Assembly: GCA_030667035.1 (NCBI GenBank) | Contig: DAOUWQ010000050.1 | Coordinates: forward strand, 1-7,810 | Length of the DNA: 7,810 bases | Origin: Candidatus Heimdallarchaeota archaeon | Lineage (GTDB): Archaea; Asgardarchaeota; Heimdallarchaeia; JABLTI01 | Direction: 5' to 3' | The notes under the pieces: model-generated | Told to the model about the DNA's origin: nothing | Seen by the model: only the letters and a program-made list of their open reading frames with translations | The model's database searches: none | Program-made: the position numbers and the translations under genes | Part shown: positions 5,764-7,810 of the stretch, in pieces | How positions within the stretch are numbered: position 1 is the stretch's first letter | How the letters are laid out: each line of letters opens with the position of its first letter

Positions 5764-5790
5764 GTGATTTTCACTCAATCTCTTTTTTTT
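5763..5790 (+). terminator. hairpin plus T tract after the epimerase gene
   Basis: AGTGA (5763-5767) and TCACT (5771-5775) form a 5-bp stem with a TTT loop, starting in the stop codon. It is followed by CAATCTC and eight T's (5783-5790). This is an intrinsic-terminator-like layout in the 25-bp gap between convergent genes. The T tract overlaps the last bases of the opposing Fe-S gene's stop codon. Confidence 0.55.
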
Positions 5791-7048
5791 ATTCTATTAA
5801 CTCTGCAATTATTTCAAGTAAATCTCGAATTTCAAACTCAAAATTCTCATTTGCTTTCATAAAACTATACCAACAAGTTGGGCAACTAGTAACTATTGTT
5901 TTAATATTCTCTTGTGAGAACTCGTCCAAACGGTTTTTAGCCATTTTCAGAGCTAATTCAGGATTAACGATATTCACCAAACCACCAAATCCACAGCAAT
6001 GAGTATGTTCTTTCGAATATGCATTCTCTTTGAACTTCTCTGGAAACATAAGCTTCATAATTTCAGTCGGTTGATCAACTACATCCAATTTTCTTGCTAA
6101 TACACAAGGATCATGGAAGCTTATTGGTAACCAATCTTTGTACTCGTCTAATTCCTCTCCGTTCTTGAGAGCGATTTTTTTCTGCTTTAACAGAATGTCC
6201 ACCCATTCTGCAACATGATAAATAGGAACTTCTAGATCAAAACCTAATTGAGGATATTGTTCTTTCAACATATGAGTGCATTCTGGACATTCACAGATGA
6301 TAGCTTTCACTTCTAATGATTTTATATGTGCGGAATTATGAGCGGCTAATTCTTTTGCTTTCTCAATATCACCCGCATAAATTGAAGGCGCACCACAACA
6401 CCATCGATCCTCTGGTTTGGAAATAATAGAACTTGAAGATTTGTTTGCAATAATTTTGATACTATCAATGACTTTTGCATTATTACCCATTGTTACACAA
6501 CCAGGGAAATAGTAAATCTCACCTTCATTGAAGGCTTCCAGAGATTTAGTTGCTTGGAGGTAATGCTCTTTCTTATACAACCCATTATTGTCTCTTATTC
6601 TTTGAGAGAAATTTTTGATTGGTTGAGGTAGAACATCCTGTTCAAATAAATCTGCAGCAACACCATCAAGTAAATCTCCAACAGCAAAATCAAAGGGACA
6701 CCAGATTTTGCAACCTGAGCAATGAACACAACCCTCAAAGAGTGGAATGATATTCTCTTCCACTTTCTCTAAATAATCCATCTCGAGATAATATCCAATC
6801 TTAGCTTTCATTGCAGGTGAATGTGTTTCCTTTTTCGAAGCTTGAACGGCCGGACAATCAAAACGACACATATTTGGACAAAGAGCACAATTTATCAGAT
6901 TTTCAATATCTGCTTTTACTCGTTTTTTTGGGAAATATTTTTTTCTGTTTCTAAGTCCTTTTGCCATAGCTCTCTTAGTGGAAAATTTCGTTTGGGAAAT
7001 TGCTTTAATCATCCAACCATATTTTTTTAATTTCTTAATAAGGGACAT
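5789..7048 (-). CDS. Fe-S oxidoreductase with two 4Fe-4S motifs and two CCG domains (GlpC/GlcF/HdrD-like)
   Basis: Electron-transfer subunit of 419 residues that probably passes electrons from the FAD-linked partner encoded just upstream to a quinone, heterodisulfide or soluble carrier. Cysteine map: first cluster site C54, C57, C61, C65 (CALCPNMCRFDCP); second C107, C110, C113, C117 (CVHCSGCKIWCP); CCG domain 1 with C184, C217-C218-G and CPEC at 254-257; CCG domain 2 with C315, C351-C352-G and CPTC at 389-392. All family cysteines appear intact. CCG domains bind a non-cubane or 4Fe-4S cluster in HdrB and occur in GlpC, GlcF and LldE. A basic ~50-residue N-terminus precedes the first motif; no membrane helix is evident, so membrane contact would be peripheral. 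The ATG start has AAGGTGA 6 nt upstream, overlapping the preceding gene's stop. Confidence 0.93.
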   Translation of the reverse strand: MSLIKKLKKYGWMIKAISQTKFSTKRAMAKGLRNRKKYFPKKRVKADIENLINCALCPNMCRFDCPAVQASKKETHSPAMKAKIGYYLEMDYLEKVEENIIPLFEGCVHCSGCKIWCPFDFAVGDLLDGVAADLFEQDVLPQPIKNFSQRIRDNNGLYKKEHYLQATKSLEAFNEGEIYYFPGCVTMGNNAKVIDSIKIIANKSSSSIISKPEDRWCCGAPSIYAGDIEKAKELAAHNSAHIKSLEVKAIICECPECTHMLKEQYPQLGFDLEVPIYHVAEWVDILLKQKKIALKNGEELDEYKDWLPISFHDPCVLARKLDVVDQPTEIMKLMFPEKFKENAYSKEHTHCCGFGGLVNIVNPELALKMAKNRLDEFSQENIKTIVTSCPTCWYSFMKANENFEFEIRDLLEIIAELIE

Positions 7049-7054
7049 AATTTT

Positions 7055-7061
7055 TCACCTT
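7055..7061 (-). promoter_or_regulatory. Shine-Dalgarno overlapping the upstream stop codon (translational coupling)
   Basis: AAGGTGA begins at the last base of the TGA that ends the FAD oxidase gene and lies 6 nt before the ATG of the Fe-S gene. The overlap suggests that ribosomes finishing the oxidase help initiate the Fe-S subunit, consistent with stoichiometric production of partner subunits. Confidence 0.6.
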
Positions 7062-7810
7062 CATTCAATTGGCCCATCATATAATTTCCCAGGATTGAGG
7101 ATGTTCTTTGGATCCAAGGCTTTTTTTATCTTCTTTAACAATGGCATTATGCTCCCCCATTCAGTTTCCATCCAACCTGAACGAACAATACCTATCCCAT
7201 GGTGATGAGCAATAGAACCGCCAGACTTAACTGTTGATTCCATAGTTGCATCCCAAACTGCTTTTGAGAATTTCTCCGGACTTTGTTTTTCAGGAACTCC
7301 ACTAAATGAGAAATAAAATCCTACTCCTTGTGGGTAAGCATGTGATACATGTCCTGTAGCTGTAATAACTCCCGGCACTTGTTTCATTGCTTTAATTGTA
7401 TTATGATATAGTTCCCCAGCTCCATCCCACATAATTGCTACTTCTATGGTATCAACTATAACACCAATTGGAGTATATTTTGATATTTCACTAACATTGA
7501 ATCGTGTTTCAAACCAATGCTCGACTGGTGACGCTCCACAATCAATACCATTATTTTTCAGGCAAATTTCTTTTGTGACTTTTTCTTCGAGCGCAACAAC
7601 ATCGATATCTCCTTCACATACAAAAATAGTCATACAACGATCTTTGTAGTTTTTTTCAGAGCCAAAATGTCGTTCAGTTTCATCGTGATCATAAATACGC
7701 ACTACTGCAGGATATACTTGTTTTCGCAAAATCTCTCTGACTGAATTTAGAGCATTCTCTATTTTCTCGAAAGCAAAAGAAACCAATGCTCTTTGTTCTG
7801 GTTGAGGCCA
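7061..7810 (-). CDS. FAD-linked oxidase C-terminal domain, AGPS-like (partial, 5' end outside window)
   Basis: C-terminal ~249 residues of a VAO/PCMH-family flavoprotein. The frame stays open to the window edge (upstream codons read WPQPEQRA), so the TTG at 7786 is internal and the N-terminal FAD-binding PP-loop domain lies beyond 7810. Family members include glycolate oxidase GlcD, D-lactate dehydrogenase and alkyldihydroxyacetone-phosphate synthase (AGPS). Here the active-site segment reads GGSIAHHHGIG (three His at 7199-7207), matching the HHH loop of AGPS and not the SGEHGIG of GlcD/D-lactate enzymes. The preceding HVSHAYPQGVGFYFSFSG also fits AGPS. The closing DPKNILNPGKLY is the usual family terminus. 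The next gene encodes a CCG Fe-S protein, which points to an electron-transferring dehydrogenase, whereas AGPS itself catalyses a redox-neutral reaction. Substrate unresolved. Confidence 0.9.
   Translation of the reverse strand, partial: WPQPEQRALVSFAFEKIENALNSVREILRKQVYPAVVRIYDHDETERHFGSEKNYKDRCMTIFVCEGDIDVVALEEKVTKEICLKNNGIDCGASPVEHWFETRFNVSEISKYTPIGVIVDTIEVAIMWDGAGELYHNTIKAMKQVPGVITATGHVSHAYPQGVGFYFSFSGVPEKQSPEKFSKAVWDATMESTVKSGGSIAHHHGIGIVRSGWMETEWGSIMPLLKKIKKALDPKNILNPGKLYDGPIE

Noticed and set aside
6821..7205. Two plus-strand open frames (6821-7030 and 6978-7205) opposite the Fe-S gene start and oxidase end
   Set aside because: Both are antisense to well-supported coding sequence and overlap each other; composition is Phe-rich, as expected from the reverse complement of Lys-rich coding.
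7446..7649. 67-codon plus-strand open frame opposite the FAD oxidase
   Set aside because: Antisense to a clear family domain, with no ribosome site seen and no recognisable motif.

Overview
The window is AT-rich (roughly one third G+C by eye) and looks archaeal. The evidence is an archaeal-type Mtq2/HemK-related methyltransferase beside a KsgA/Dim1 rRNA dimethylase, a single-domain KaiC/RAD55-family protein, Shine-Dalgarno sites combined with TTG starts, and TATA-like boxes in place of bacterial -35/-10 pairs. An Asgard or other mesophilic, AT-rich archaeal lineage is plausible, but no lineage marker in the window proves it.

Layout, left to right. Positions 1-191 hold a promoter region and possibly the first ~31 codons of a leftward gene. 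A rightward HAD-IIB phosphatase (192-953) converges, across a perfect hairpin, on a leftward block. In transcription order that block is a KaiC-like protein (4420-3680), ksgA/dim1 (3550-2684), the mtq2-like methyltransferase (2659-2057) and an unknown tail-anchored protein (1950-979). A hairpin plus T-rich tract after the KaiC-like gene and a TATA-like box before ksgA suggest that ksgA-mtq2 is its own transcription unit. A 218-bp divergent region with several small dyads separates the KaiC-like gene from a rightward extended-SDR epimerase/dehydrogenase (4639-5763). The epimerase converges, again across a hairpin and T tract, on a leftward two-gene unit. This is a truncated AGPS-like FAD-linked oxidase (7810-7061) followed 12 bp later by a two-ferredoxin-motif, two-CCG-domain Fe-S oxidoreductase (7048-5789).

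Functional themes. ksgA and the mtq2-like gene both modify the translation machinery (small-subunit rRNA and release factor). The FAD oxidase and CCG protein are almost certainly partners in one electron-transferring dehydrogenase of the GlcD/GlcF, GlpABC or HdrD type, although the FAD subunit carries the His-His-His signature of alkyldihydroxyacetone-phosphate synthases. The most unusual item is the KaiC-like protein. Its fold is easy to recognise, but its Walker A loop has lost the lysine and two glycines, so it is probably a non-hydrolysing pseudo-ATPase. No RNA gene, mobile element or CRISPR array was seen.
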